A stretch of DNA of 64,000 nt, from positions 62,001 through 126,000 of the forward strand of contig JADZEW010000022.1 in NCBI GenBank assembly GCA_020850325.1. The letters run 5' to 3'. This document shows positions 10,039 to 19,843 of the stretch, one piece after another; position 1 is the stretch's first letter, and each line of letters starts with the position of its first letter. The notes below the pieces were generated by a model. It was given only the letters and a program-made list of their open reading frames with translations. It ran no database searches and was not told where the DNA came from. The stretch comes from Methanoregulaceae archaeon (GTDB taxonomy: Bacteria > Armatimonadota > Fimbriimonadia > Fimbriimonadales > Fimbriimonadaceae). The position numbers and the translations under genes are program-made.

Positions 10039-10434
10039 GTGAGGTCGGGGTTGGCGCGTAGGCTAGAGGAGTTGAGCGGACCGTGGAAGGGGTTCTGGAC
10101 CCAAGAACGTGTGCGCGGCTACATGCGGCTCAAGCTTCAGTTTCGCGAGGCCAATCTGAGCGGCACGGGGAACGACCCCATCGGCAGTTTCGAGATTAAC
10201 GGAATCCTCTGTGAAGACGGAGAGCGGGTCATGTTTACCCAGCAGTACCGAACCCACGGCGTGGAATACGCGGGCCAGTGGGACGGCAACATGATCTACG
10301 GCAAGTGGACCCTTCACGACGAGTTCTTTACGGAAATGGGCGAGTTTGAGATTTGGCCTGATCGAGATGAAGCCCTCGAACTCTCTGCGGTTTCGGCCTG
10401 GGAGCACGGCCTCGTCGTTCCCGGAGGATCCTAG
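10039..10434 (+). CDS. Hypothetical protein
   Basis: Uninterrupted ORF with GTG start after promoter-like sequence; no family recognised. Confidence 0.6.
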   Translation: MRSGLARRLEELSGPWKGFWTQERVRGYMRLKLQFREANLSGTGNDPIGSFEINGILCEDGERVMFTQQYRTHGVEYAGQWDGNMIYGKWTLHDEFFTEMGEFEIWPDRDEALELSAVSAWEHGLVVPGGS

Positions 10435-10459
10435 TCTGGAGATCCCGCCCGAAGTACGG

Positions 10460-11035
10460 ATGCACGACCTGACGTCGGGGGAGCGTCTCCTTTGGACGGG
10501 GCGTCCCGTGCCGGGCTTTCGGTTGGCCAAGGCCGATCGGAAGAACTGGGCCGGGGGCTGTGTCTTCACCGGCTTCGCGCTCTTCTGGACGGGTGCGGCT
10601 TTCTTGATCACGTGGGCGGGGGATGCGCCCCCCTTCTTTCGATTCGTGTTTCCCCTATTCGGCCTACCGTTCGTGGCCGTAGGACTCATGGTGCTCTTCG
10701 GGAGCGCGTTTCGCCGCTCAAAGAATGGCCAGCATACGGCCTACGCGATTACCGAGCGGCGAATCATCATTGTCGTGGAGAAAGGCAGCCGTGAGGTTAC
10801 GAGCTTCAATCTGGAGCGGTTGGAATCGACCGACTTACAGGAAGGGAGTGATGGCGTGGGGACGATCACGTTCACGATAAGTCGTCGTGATCAAGACCGT
10901 CTGATCCAACAGCAACGACTGGATGCCCTCTCGCGCCTGTCCTTGGAATCAGTCGCCGAAGCCGCATCCGTCTACGCAACGCTGGAGGCGGCAAAGGCTC
11001 GCCGTGTGGCCGAAGTGGGCGAGATCGACCCCTAG
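10460..11035 (+). CDS. PH-domain-like membrane protein
   Basis: LTSGERLLWTGRPVPGFRL... two TM segments, TERRIIIVV; start choice uncertain (track ORF begins 10346). Confidence 0.6.
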   Translation: MHDLTSGERLLWTGRPVPGFRLAKADRKNWAGGCVFTGFALFWTGAAFLITWAGDAPPFFRFVFPLFGLPFVAVGLMVLFGSAFRRSKNGQHTAYAITERRIIIVVEKGSREVTSFNLERLESTDLQEGSDGVGTITFTISRRDQDRLIQQQRLDALSRLSLESVAEAASVYATLEAAKARRVAEVGEIDP

Positions 11036-11640
11036 CCGCGCAAGCGATCCCGGATGACGCGGCTGAGCCGGCGGTTTCCCCAGAGAGTACGGGCCTCGCG
11101 TGGCTCGATCCGAAGTTGGGCGGGACGCCCATCGATGATCGCTTCAATCGAGACCCACCGGCCCAGGCCGATCATCGTGTGAATATTGGGACGAAAGCGG
11201 ATTGCCGTGATCGCCTTTCTTGGGATTTCGAGTCGGTACTGTTCTCCGCTGAAGCCGATCTTCTGCGTGTCCATCCACAGGAAGCCCACGTCCTCGTGAG
11301 GATCGATCCACCCGACGAACGACGGGGTCGCGGCTCCAACAAACCACCGGGTCTCCGGCAAGCCCTCCGTGCGCCGCTCGAGGGTTCGTCTCATCGCGGC
11401 GTTCTCGAAGAGTCCCAACCAGTTCACGCCCAGCCACAGTGCAACCGGGCTGACTGCGAACACAGCCAAACCCGGACCGAGGACCTCGCCGCTTCGATAC
11501 ATCACGATGAGCCCGATCACGCCAAAGGGGGCAGCAATCAGCATCGGCAGCAGGTTGCCGATCACACGCCGCCGAGCCGTCCACACCGGCGGGCCTGAGG
11601 GGGGAGGGGTGGACGCCACGTTTCCGATGATACACTGCAT
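11032..11640 (-). CDS. Hypothetical membrane protein
   Basis: Two TM segments, divergent from addB-like gene. Confidence 0.6.
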   Translation of the reverse strand: MQCIIGNVASTPPPSGPPVWTARRRVIGNLLPMLIAAPFGVIGLIVMYRSGEVLGPGLAVFAVSPVALWLGVNWLGLFENAAMRRTLERRTEGLPETRWFVGAATPSFVGWIDPHEDVGFLWMDTQKIGFSGEQYRLEIPRKAITAIRFRPNIHTMIGLGRWVSIEAIIDGRPAQLRIEPREARTLWGNRRLSRVIRDRLRG

Positions 11641-11643
11641 GCC

Positions 11644-14535
11644 ATGGCATCGCGGCTTCAGGTGATCCTAGCCACGCCCGGCTTCGATGCCGTGCGCGTT
11701 GTGCTGGACAAACTGCGCCGCGGCGATCAGTTGTATCTGACCGCGTTCTCGGGAGCCCGGGTCAGCGCACTTCGCGAACTGGATCAGGATGATCCGACCC
11801 TGGAAGTGGTCGAGTTTGGCCAGTTTGTGGGCCATTGCCTCTCCCATCTCGGCGGGCACCCAATTGGTCTGCCGAATCAGGGTCATCTACGCGCCGCACT
11901 GGCCCAAGCGTGCGAGGACCTGCCTGAAGACTCCCCGTTCGCGGCGACGGCGTTCACGCTGGGATTCCAAAGGTATGCGGGGCGACTCTTAGACGATCTG
12001 AGAGCGTACGGGCTCGAAGCCGCTGAACTCCGCAGTGCGGTGTCCCACGCGCCGGTGGAACTGGCTCCCAAGCTGCGCGACCTCGCTCACCTCCAGGAGG
12101 CGGTCGCACATTCGATGTCCATGCTCGGCAAGCGGTTCAATCGCGAGCGGATGGAGGCGTGCTACGAGGTCGAGGGAGATGGTGAACTCGATCTGGACGT
12201 GCTCGTGTGGGCAGGATCCGACGATGCGCCTCTCGCTCTCGACTGGCTGAAGTGGGCAGCGGATCAGGGAGTCCGAGTGACGATCCTGATTGAATCCCAC
12301 CCGACGAACCAGACTCTCTTTGAAGGGGCGCAGAACGCTCTGGCGCGGCTGGAGGCCGAGCCGGCCAGCCTGCCACGGGCCAACCGACTGACCGCCCAGC
12401 TGTTCGCCGAGAGCGAGTTCGCGGGGAGCGCGCCGGACCTCGATGTGCAGGTTACGGTCGCGCCCGACCAGCTTGCCGAGGTCGAGTGGGCGATTCGGGC
12501 GTTGCTGGACGAGGTGAACCGCGGAACACCGGCCTCGAAGATCGCGATCTTGACTCGGAGCCTGCCCGACTATGCGCCGTTGATCGAAGCGGCCGCCAAG
12601 CGGTTGGGACTGCCGTTGCGGTGCGGCCGTTCGGTGCCGCTGCTGTCGAATGGCTTCGTGCGCTTCTTTGTCGATTTGTTGCGAGCGCTAGCCGCCCGCG
12701 ACGTCAGAGCGTTGCTGCCGTTGCTAACGAGCAGCTACTTGCGGATGCCTCGGCGCGTGGTGGGAGAGATTGAGTCGGTGATCCGGGAAGCGCATCGGGT
12801 GCGATCCGACGAGTGGCAGGCTCTGGAAGATGCGATCCGCACGGAGAGCGCGGCCGAGATCGCCCTTTGGCTGTTGCCGGTTTTGGAGTGGCGGACCGAG
12901 TCGCGAACCGTCGCCAAGCCGCTCGACGAATGGGCCGACCGGATTCGCGACTTAGGGGATCAGGCTTGGCTGGCGGCGGCGCTCGAGGCGAAGACTCCGA
13001 CTCAAGAACGGGACGGTTACGCGCAGAACGCGATGCAGCGTGCGCTGGCGGATGCGGCGACGGTCGAACGCCTGCGCGGCGGTCGCGCACGCACCTTTGA
13101 GAGTTTTGTTCGCGATGCGTTGCGGCTGTGGGAAGCAACCGAGGTCTCGTTGCCGCACGACCCGGACGGGGTGGCGGTGGTGAGCGCCGCGGAGTCGCTG
13201 GGGGACGTGGAAGTCGTTTGGGTGCTGGGCATGCTCGAAGGGGTTTTCCCGCGGCGGCGCTCCGAGAACCCGATCCTCTTCGATACCGACTTGAAGTGGA
13301 TGAGCGGCTACTTCGGAGTCTCGCTCCCCGACAGCCATCGGCAGGCGCGAGAAGAACGTGATGAGTTCTACCGTGTGGCCTGCGCGCCAAGCCGCCGGCT
13401 ACTGCTGAGCTATCCGCAGACCGGAGAGGAGCGCGATAACGTGCCCGCCTACTATCTGCAGGAGGTGCAGCGCCTGATGGCGGTCACCGAGCAGACCTAC
13501 TCGCGCCAGCAGTTTGTGCCGGAGTCGCCGACCCTACCGAGCGATGTGCAGCTTGCCGAGGCCCTGTCGGGGCCGAGGTCCAAACCTACTTCCCTCGACC
13601 TCGCTTCCGAGGAGGCGAAGCTTGCGATCCAGCGAGACCTGGAAGAGCCGTTCTCGATGCGGGAGTTGGTGTACGTCCTCCAGTGCCCTTTCCGGTATGC
13701 GGCATCGTCGCGGATGCGCATCCATGGGCCGAGACTGACGACCCGGTGGAATCGGCTGCTCAACCTGCCTCAGGTGGCGGCGCTCGCTAGCCAACCGGAT
13801 CGCGAGTCAGCGTCGAACAAGCTGCTTGAAGAACTCGACACGATGCTGACCGACCTGTACAGCGAGAGTACAGCGGCGGATCTAGCGCTGATGCGGGCGG
13901 GAGGAAAGCGGCTGATTCGCGAGTGGGTAGATCGCGAGTTCGAGGCAAGGGAGCGGTGGCCGCGGGATGAGGTCGTCGGCCACGGCGTGGGTTTCGACGA
14001 TGAGCACTTGCGCTCGTCCATCAAGTTCGAAGATGGCCGGACGATTCGTTTCCGAGGCGAATACCCGGCGATGACGGTTCAGCAGGGCTACCGCGTGCTC
14101 CACGTGTTTCGGCAGACCGACCCCGTCACGCGGAAATCCGATCAGAGTGTCTTCGGCGAGATGGCTCCCGAGGACCAACTTGAGCTCGGGCTGGCGATGC
14201 TTGCGATTCGGCCAGCTCGGGCGAATGCCGCGCTTGAGATCGACTGCGCGGCGACCGGAAGGCGGCGCATGATCTTCCGCGAGGGCGACGGCCACTTCGC
14301 GCCAAACTTCGGGACGCTCGTGAGTTCACGAGTCGAGCCCGCCGAGCAGATCGAAGTGCGGCGCAACGTGATCCAGCAGCTCGAGCAAGCGACCCAGCGA
14401 GTGGCGCAGGGGCGGATCAATCCGACTCCCGGCGATCCGTGCCGCAACTGCGAGTTCGGCGAAATCTGCCGCCGCTCGCGCGACTTCAGCGATATCGACG
14501 ATCCGTTCGACTTCGGAGGCGGCAATGAGGCTTGA
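11644..14535 (+). CDS. AddB-like/PD-(D/E)xK-superfamily repair protein with Fe-S cysteine cluster
   Basis: CPFRYAASSRM ... CRNCEFGEICRR cysteine pattern typical of AddB C-terminus; immediately upstream of UvrD/AddA helicase. Confidence 0.8.
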   Translation: MASRLQVILATPGFDAVRVVLDKLRRGDQLYLTAFSGARVSALRELDQDDPTLEVVEFGQFVGHCLSHLGGHPIGLPNQGHLRAALAQACEDLPEDSPFAATAFTLGFQRYAGRLLDDLRAYGLEAAELRSAVSHAPVELAPKLRDLAHLQEAVAHSMSMLGKRFNRERMEACYEVEGDGELDLDVLVWAGSDDAPLALDWLKWAADQGVRVTILIESHPTNQTLFEGAQNALARLEAEPASLPRANRLTAQLFAESEFAGSAPDLDVQVTVAPDQLAEVEWAIRALLDEVNRGTPASKIAILTRSLPDYAPLIEAAAKRLGLPLRCGRSVPLLSNGFVRFFVDLLRALAARDVRALLPLLTSSYLRMPRRVVGEIESVIREAHRVRSDEWQALEDAIRTESAAEIALWLLPVLEWRTESRTVAKPLDEWADRIRDLGDQAWLAAALEAKTPTQERDGYAQNAMQRALADAATVERLRGGRARTFESFVRDALRLWEATEVSLPHDPDGVAVVSAAESLGDVEVVWVLGMLEGVFPRRRSENPILFDTDLKWMSGYFGVSLPDSHRQAREERDEFYRVACAPSRRLLLSYPQTGEERDNVPAYYLQEVQRLMAVTEQTYSRQQFVPESPTLPSDVQLAEALSGPRSKPTSLDLASEEAKLAIQRDLEEPFSMRELVYVLQCPFRYAASSRMRIHGPRLTTRWNRLLNLPQVAALASQPDRESASNKLLEELDTMLTDLYSESTAADLALMRAGGKRLIREWVDREFEARERWPRDEVVGHGVGFDDEHLRSSIKFEDGRTIRFRGEYPAMTVQQGYRVLHVFRQTDPVTRKSDQSVFGEMAPEDQLELGLAMLAIRPARANAALEIDCAATGRRRMIFREGDGHFAPNFGTLVSSRVEPAEQIEVRRNVIQQLEQATQRVAQGRINPTPGDPCRNCEFGEICRRSRDFSDIDDPFDFGGGNEA

Positions 14536-16915
14536 GCCTTCCGGCGAACAGGAACTCGTCATCGGATCGGACGCCAGTCGCATTGTCGTATCAGCGGCGG
14601 CGGGTGCAGGGAAGACGTACGTGCTGGTCGAGCGCTACTTGCGGCTCCTCCAGGAACGCTCGCACGCGGATGCGCTGCGGCCCGACCACATCTTGACGAT
14701 TACGTTCACGCGCAAGGCCGCGGCCGAGATGAAGAGCCGCATCGTCAAGCGATTGCACGAGGCGGGGCTGGAGCATGACGCGCAGATCGCCGAGACGGGA
14801 CCTATCCAGACCATCCACTCCTTCTGCCAGCGGGTGCTGAAGGAGAACTCCCTGGCGGCGGGGCTCGACCCCGATTGCGGGATCATGGCCGACGCTGACA
14901 GCGCCCGGCTGAAGCGGGACATTGTGCTGGAGGTGCTCGCCGATTCGTATGACGATGAGCCCGATATCGCCGCACTGCTCGAGATGCTCGCGGGGAATCA
15001 GGTGTACGGCACCTCCGGCCCTCAAGCAGCGTTGCAACGAGCCATCGAACGGGCGCTCAGCAACCTACGCGGGACCGGCATCACCGCCGCAGAGCTCGAG
15101 CGGCGATATGCCACGCCGGAGGCAACTCGCGAGGCCTGGAATCGGACCCTCCTTGAGACCCTCGACGCCCGCATCGTCGCCGAGATCGACCCAGAGCAAC
15201 CGCTCGAGACGCAGCTGCTCGGGCTATTCAGCCAGCTCAGGATCAAGAAGCCGGCGTGGCTCAAGAAAGGGCAGGAGGACGGTGAGGCCGCATGGCAGAC
15301 CTCGGCCTTTGTGCGGCTAGTCGTTGCGGTATGGCGGCGGTTGGAGTCGGAGATGCGCCGCCGAGGTGAGCTCGATTTCACGCTCTTGGAGCAGCTGGCG
15401 GTTGATTTGGTCGAAAACAACGCGTCGGTGCGGGCTCGGCTACGCGAGCAGTATCGGGTTGTTTTTGTGGACGAGGCGCAGGACCTGAACCCCGTGCAGT
15501 ATCGGCTGCTGACCGGGCTTGGCATAGAGACGGAGCTGATGGTAGGTGACGCCCAGCAGTCGATCTACGGCTTTCGCCTCGCCGACCGGCAGTTGTTCGT
15601 GAACCGCAAGGAAAGCGACGAGCACGCGAGCCTAACGCTCACGCGCAACTACCGTTCGACCCCGGGCATCCTCAACTTCGTTGACAAGGTGTTCTCGCAG
15701 CAGTGGTTGAGTGACTACGTGCCGATGACCGCATCGACCCCCGAGACCACCCAGTCGGACAACGTCTTGACACTCCACTTTCCGGAGACGGCTTGCGAAG
15801 GTGTGGAGGTGTGGCCGATGCGCCAACCCGACCATCAGCGCGTGGCCGAGTTGACGAAGATCGTGATCGAGCAGACGACTCGGAAGGACGATCAGCCAAT
15901 CCGGCGAGGGGACGTGTGCGTGCTGGTTAAGACCGGTGAGCAGGCGCTCGCCACGCAAAAGGCACTCGGCCGCGTGGGGATCGAGTCGCAGGTGATTGGC
16001 TCGAACGAGCGCTACTACACACGCTTAGAAGTGCGTGACGTGGCGAACGCATTGCGGTGGCTGTGCGATCCTCATGACAACTACACCGCGCTCGCCGTAC
16101 TGAGGAGTCCGTTCGTCGACGTCTCGGCCGATGCGTTCGTCATCCTGGCCAAGCGCAGCCAATCCGGTCCGAGCGTGTACGAGCAGGTGCTGGAGGCGAC
16201 CGCGCACCCGGCGGCTTCCGGGCTGCCCGACGAGGATATCGCGAAGCTGTGGGGGTTGCGGCGGTGGTTCGACGAGCTTTGCACCCACGCCGATCGCCTG
16301 AGCGCATGGGAGGTGATCGGAGAGCTGTTTGCGCGAACCGGATTCTTGGAAGCGCTCGCCCGTCGCGATGCCAAGGAGCAGCTGCTGGCCAATGTGAGGA
16401 AGCTGCTGATGCTGGCGGCCGAGCGGCCCGAAGTCGGGGCTCGGGAGTTCGCCGAGACCGTGCGGGATATCCAACAAATGGCTCACCGCGAGAGCCAGGC
16501 TTCGACCCTCGACGACGATGCCGACGTGGTGAAGATCATGACCATCCACAAGTCGAAGGGCTTAGAGTTTCCCGTGGTCATCGTGCCGGAGACGCTCAAG
16601 CCCGACAAACCGCGCGAGCAAGAGGTTGCCCTCGACACGCGACGGGGATTGGTGGCCACCTGCTTCCGGAAGCAGATCGGCTTGACGGCGGCGTGGCTGC
16701 TTCACGAAGAGGCGGAGCGGGAGCGAGACGAGCAGTGGCGGGTGATGTACGTGGCGATGACGCGAGCGCGGGAGCGGCTTTGCGTGGTGATTCACGAACA
16801 GCGATCTCACAACTCGATCGGCGGGAAGCTGGCCAACATCCTGAGAGTGGACACCGACTTCCGTCCGGAGGGGCTCACTGTTCGGGAGTACGGGGTCGGT
16901 AAACTCGAACCATGA
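14525..16915 (+). CDS. UvrD/AddA-like superfamily 1 DNA helicase
   Basis: SAAAGAGKTYVLVERYL (Walker A), FVDEAQDLNPVQYRLL, TLTRNYRSTPGIL, VKIMTIHKSKGLEFPVVIV, VAMTRARERL. Confidence 0.92.
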   Translation: MRLEPSGEQELVIGSDASRIVVSAAAGAGKTYVLVERYLRLLQERSHADALRPDHILTITFTRKAAAEMKSRIVKRLHEAGLEHDAQIAETGPIQTIHSFCQRVLKENSLAAGLDPDCGIMADADSARLKRDIVLEVLADSYDDEPDIAALLEMLAGNQVYGTSGPQAALQRAIERALSNLRGTGITAAELERRYATPEATREAWNRTLLETLDARIVAEIDPEQPLETQLLGLFSQLRIKKPAWLKKGQEDGEAAWQTSAFVRLVVAVWRRLESEMRRRGELDFTLLEQLAVDLVENNASVRARLREQYRVVFVDEAQDLNPVQYRLLTGLGIETELMVGDAQQSIYGFRLADRQLFVNRKESDEHASLTLTRNYRSTPGILNFVDKVFSQQWLSDYVPMTASTPETTQSDNVLTLHFPETACEGVEVWPMRQPDHQRVAELTKIVIEQTTRKDDQPIRRGDVCVLVKTGEQALATQKALGRVGIESQVIGSNERYYTRLEVRDVANALRWLCDPHDNYTALAVLRSPFVDVSADAFVILAKRSQSGPSVYEQVLEATAHPAASGLPDEDIAKLWGLRRWFDELCTHADRLSAWEVIGELFARTGFLEALARRDAKEQLLANVRKLLMLAAERPEVGAREFAETVRDIQQMAHRESQASTLDDDADVVKIMTIHKSKGLEFPVVIVPETLKPDKPREQEVALDTRRGLVATCFRKQIGLTAAWLLHEEAERERDEQWRVMYVAMTRARERLCVVIHEQRSHNSIGGKLANILRVDTDFRPEGLTVREYGVGKLEP

Positions 16916-17757
16916 CCTTCACGGTCGGCACGGCTCAGTTCACCCCCCGCAAGGCCCAGGTTCCGGCGAACCTCGACCGTATCGCCGAGTTTATGGAGCA
17001 AGGCGCCCAAGAGGGCGTCGATCTGATGGTCTTTCCCGAGACGATCACGAGCGGCTACTTCCTGGAGGGTGGCGTGCTCGACTCGGCGCACTCGTCCGAT
17101 GAGTTGCTCCGGCAGATTGTGCGGCGGAGCAGTCCCCGAATGGACGTGCTGATCGGGTTCTACGAGCGGTTCGAAGACAACCTTTACAACTCGGCGGCGT
17201 ACATCGAACTCGGCAGCGAGCCGCGCGTGGTGCACGTGTACCGCAAGTTCTTCCTGCCGACCTACGGCGTGTTCGACGAGGAACGGTTTGTCGCTCGCGG
17301 GCACGAGCTTGGCGTGTTCAATACGCGCCTGGGGCGCATGGGCGTGCTGATCTGCGAGGATGTTTGGCACTCGATCCTGCCGTCCCTGTGCGCGGTTCGA
17401 GGTGCGCAGGTGATGCTGGTGCCGTCCGCATCCCCCGCACGGGGATTCCAAGGCGAGTCAGTGGGCAACCTGGAGCGGTACGGGCGCATGCTTCGGTCGG
17501 TGAGCGATGAGCACGGCGTGTACTGCGTCAATGCTCAGCTGTGCGGCTTTGAGGGAGGGAAGGGGTTCGTTGGCGGCAGTTCGGTGGTGGACCCGTTTGG
17601 GCAGGTGCTTGTGCAGGCTCCGCTGCTCGAAGACTACCTTGCGGTAGCGCCCGTCGACCTCGACCAGATTGCGATCGCGCGTTCGCAGATTCCACTCACT
17701 TCGGATCTGCAGAGCGCCTGGGCGGACATCCAGCGCATCGTCGCGGGCGACGAGTAG
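16912..17757 (+). CDS. Carbon-nitrogen hydrolase (nitrilase/amidase family)
   Basis: LMVFPETITSGYF, VYRKFFLPTYGVFDEERF, GVLICEDVWHSILP: Glu-Lys-Cys motifs. Confidence 0.88.
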   Translation: MTFTVGTAQFTPRKAQVPANLDRIAEFMEQGAQEGVDLMVFPETITSGYFLEGGVLDSAHSSDELLRQIVRRSSPRMDVLIGFYERFEDNLYNSAAYIELGSEPRVVHVYRKFFLPTYGVFDEERFVARGHELGVFNTRLGRMGVLICEDVWHSILPSLCAVRGAQVMLVPSASPARGFQGESVGNLERYGRMLRSVSDEHGVYCVNAQLCGFEGGKGFVGGSSVVDPFGQVLVQAPLLEDYLAVAPVDLDQIAIARSQIPLTSDLQSAWADIQRIVAGDE

Positions 17758-18077
17758 ATATTCCGTTCTTGGTTGAAATGACTTGTGGCCGCCCGATCCA
17801 GAATCCTTCGTAGCCGCGGGATGATACGTGCCCGCGTTAAGCTGGCGGCTATAGGGAAGTTGACGGTGACACAATGCAACAGCCTTCCATTTTGCCTGCG
17901 TTGACGCAGACCGAGGTCAGCTGTCACGCGGGCACGAATGCATCCTGCGGCTACGAGGAGGAAGGGATGGTGACGAAAGCGGCACGACGCAGCCGCTTTC
18001 CGCGCTCCAACTCGCAGCAAGATTGCCTCTGCCTCCCCTAAGCCAAACGAGGGCCCCGACCGATAGTTACTTGAGCA

Positions 18078-18422
18078 ATGGCGCGCAGCGAAATGGAAGG
18101 AACAACCTTGATGGTAACGGGACGCCTCCAGGTGCGTCCGGATCGGCGCGATGCTGCCCTGGCCGCATCATTAGCGCTGGCCGAGGCGTCTCGGGCGGAG
18201 CCCGGGTGCCTGGAGTTTCGAGTCTGCAGCGACGCTGCGGACCCTTACCTGCTCGTCTTCCTCGAGCAGTGGAGCGGAGTCGATACCATGACCCGCAACT
18301 TCCAAACGTTCCACATGACGCAGTTTCGCGAATCCGCCAAGCAGTTTGCGGTGGGCGAGCTTGAAGTCAAGCGATACGTGGTGACGCCAGTCGCCCCTTC
18401 CATCTCCCAGATCGCGTCGTAG
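18078..18422 (+). CDS. Antibiotic biosynthesis monooxygenase (ABM)-like protein
   Basis: ABM pattern EASRAEPGCLEFRVCSD...LVFLEQW...FQTFHMTQF. Confidence 0.8.
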   Translation: MARSEMEGTTLMVTGRLQVRPDRRDAALAASLALAEASRAEPGCLEFRVCSDAADPYLLVFLEQWSGVDTMTRNFQTFHMTQFRESAKQFAVGELEVKRYVVTPVAPSISQIAS

Positions 18423-18425
18423 CGG

Positions 18426-19301
18426 CTAGGCGAACGAGCCGGCCGTCGAGTTGCGCATGAGTCGGAACTGCAACAGCGAGATCAGCACAATCACCGCCAG
18501 CAGAATGAACGACTTGGCGGAGGCGAGTCCCGTGTTGAAGTTCAGCCAAGCCTCGGAGTAGATGTGGTACCCGACCACGTCGGTCGTGCCCTCCGGGCCG
18601 CCCTTCGTCATCATGTACACGGGCGTGAAGACCTGCATCGCGCCGATCGTGCTCGTCACTAGAACGAACAGCGTGGTTGGGGTGAGCATCGGCAGCGTGA
18701 TGTTCCAAAACGACTGCCAGCGGGTCGCGCCGTCGAGCTCTGCAGCTTCGTAGAGCGAGGACGGGATGCCGATGAGGCCCGCCAAGAACAGCACCATGCG
18801 CGGGCCGAGCCCGGTCCACACTGACATGAACGCGAGGGCAGGCATCGCCCACTCGGGTCGGTTGAGGAAGTCGATGCTCTGCAATCCGAACGCTCGGAGC
18901 GTGAGGTTGATCAGTCCGGTCTCGGGTAGGTAGATGTAGATCCAGAGCATCGAGATGGCGACGCCCGAGGCGATGGCTGGCACATAGAAGAGTGTGCGGA
19001 ACACCGTTACGCCGCGCAACTTCTGATTGACGAGGATCGCCACCGCCAGCGCAATCGCCATGCCCAGCGGCACCGCCATGATCGCAAATCGGAACGAGTG
19101 CCACAGGGACGCCCAAAACGGGGACTCACCAAAGGCGAGGGCGTAGTTGCCAAAGCCGACGAACGTGCGCTCGGTTTTGAAGAGTTGCCACTGGTACAGG
19201 CTGACGTAGAACGCGTAGCCCATCGGGATGAGCGCAAACACCAGGAGGTGGAGCGTGGCCGGAGCGACAAAGGCGTAACCAATGGGGCGATTGCGCTGCA
19301 T
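18426..19301 (-). CDS. ABC sugar transporter permease (MalF/UgpA-like)
   Basis: Six TM pattern and EAAELDGATRWQSFWNITLPMLTPT EAA motif. Confidence 0.9.
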   Translation of the reverse strand: MQRNRPIGYAFVAPATLHLLVFALIPMGYAFYVSLYQWQLFKTERTFVGFGNYALAFGESPFWASLWHSFRFAIMAVPLGMAIALAVAILVNQKLRGVTVFRTLFYVPAIASGVAISMLWIYIYLPETGLINLTLRAFGLQSIDFLNRPEWAMPALAFMSVWTGLGPRMVLFLAGLIGIPSSLYEAAELDGATRWQSFWNITLPMLTPTTLFVLVTSTIGAMQVFTPVYMMTKGGPEGTTDVVGYHIYSEAWLNFNTGLASAKSFILLAVIVLISLLQFRLMRNSTAGSFA

Positions 19302-19327
19302 CCGCCTTCATTTTGCCGCATCGAAGG

Positions 19328-19792
19328 CTAGGATTTGCCGTCTTCGATCTCTGCGCGCGGGCATCGTCGCTGCAGTTCGTCGAAGATGTCGGCCTCCGCG
19401 TGGTGGACGCTGGGCACCACGAAGCGCCGATTGTCGTTCAGCACCATCTTCATGACAAACCTGGGTGGGTACTTGCCAGGGACTCGTTCGCGCCTCAGCC
19501 CATTGATGTTCGAGTAGCTAAACACGTGGGTGCCGAAGAGGCTGCGGATCACCAACTCGTAGGGGGTAAGCCGCACCTCGTAGGTCCACATCCACGCCGT
19601 GATCATGGCGAGGCTTAAGATCGCGAAGATAAAGATGCCACCGAGCAGCATGATGTCCGGGGTCTGGCGCTGCATCAAAAAGACGAAGAGACCGATGAAC
19701 AGCAACGAATCGAAGACGAGTACGCCGGCGAGAACCCATCGCTCTTTGCGGCGGAAGATCAAGTCGCTATCGGAAGGTACGAACGAGTCCAC
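19328..19792 (-). CDS. Hypothetical membrane protein, PH-like
   Basis: Two TM, EVRLTPYELVIRSLFG pattern. Confidence 0.5.
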   Translation of the reverse strand: MDSFVPSDSDLIFRRKERWVLAGVLVFDSLLFIGLFVFLMQRQTPDIMLLGGIFIFAILSLAMITAWMWTYEVRLTPYELVIRSLFGTHVFSYSNINGLRRERVPGKYPPRFVMKMVLNDNRRFVVPSVHHAEADIFDELQRRCPRAEIEDGKS

Positions 19793-19843
19793 GATCAGGG
19801 GTAGTACGGACGGGCAACAAACTAGGATTCACGGTTACTCACT

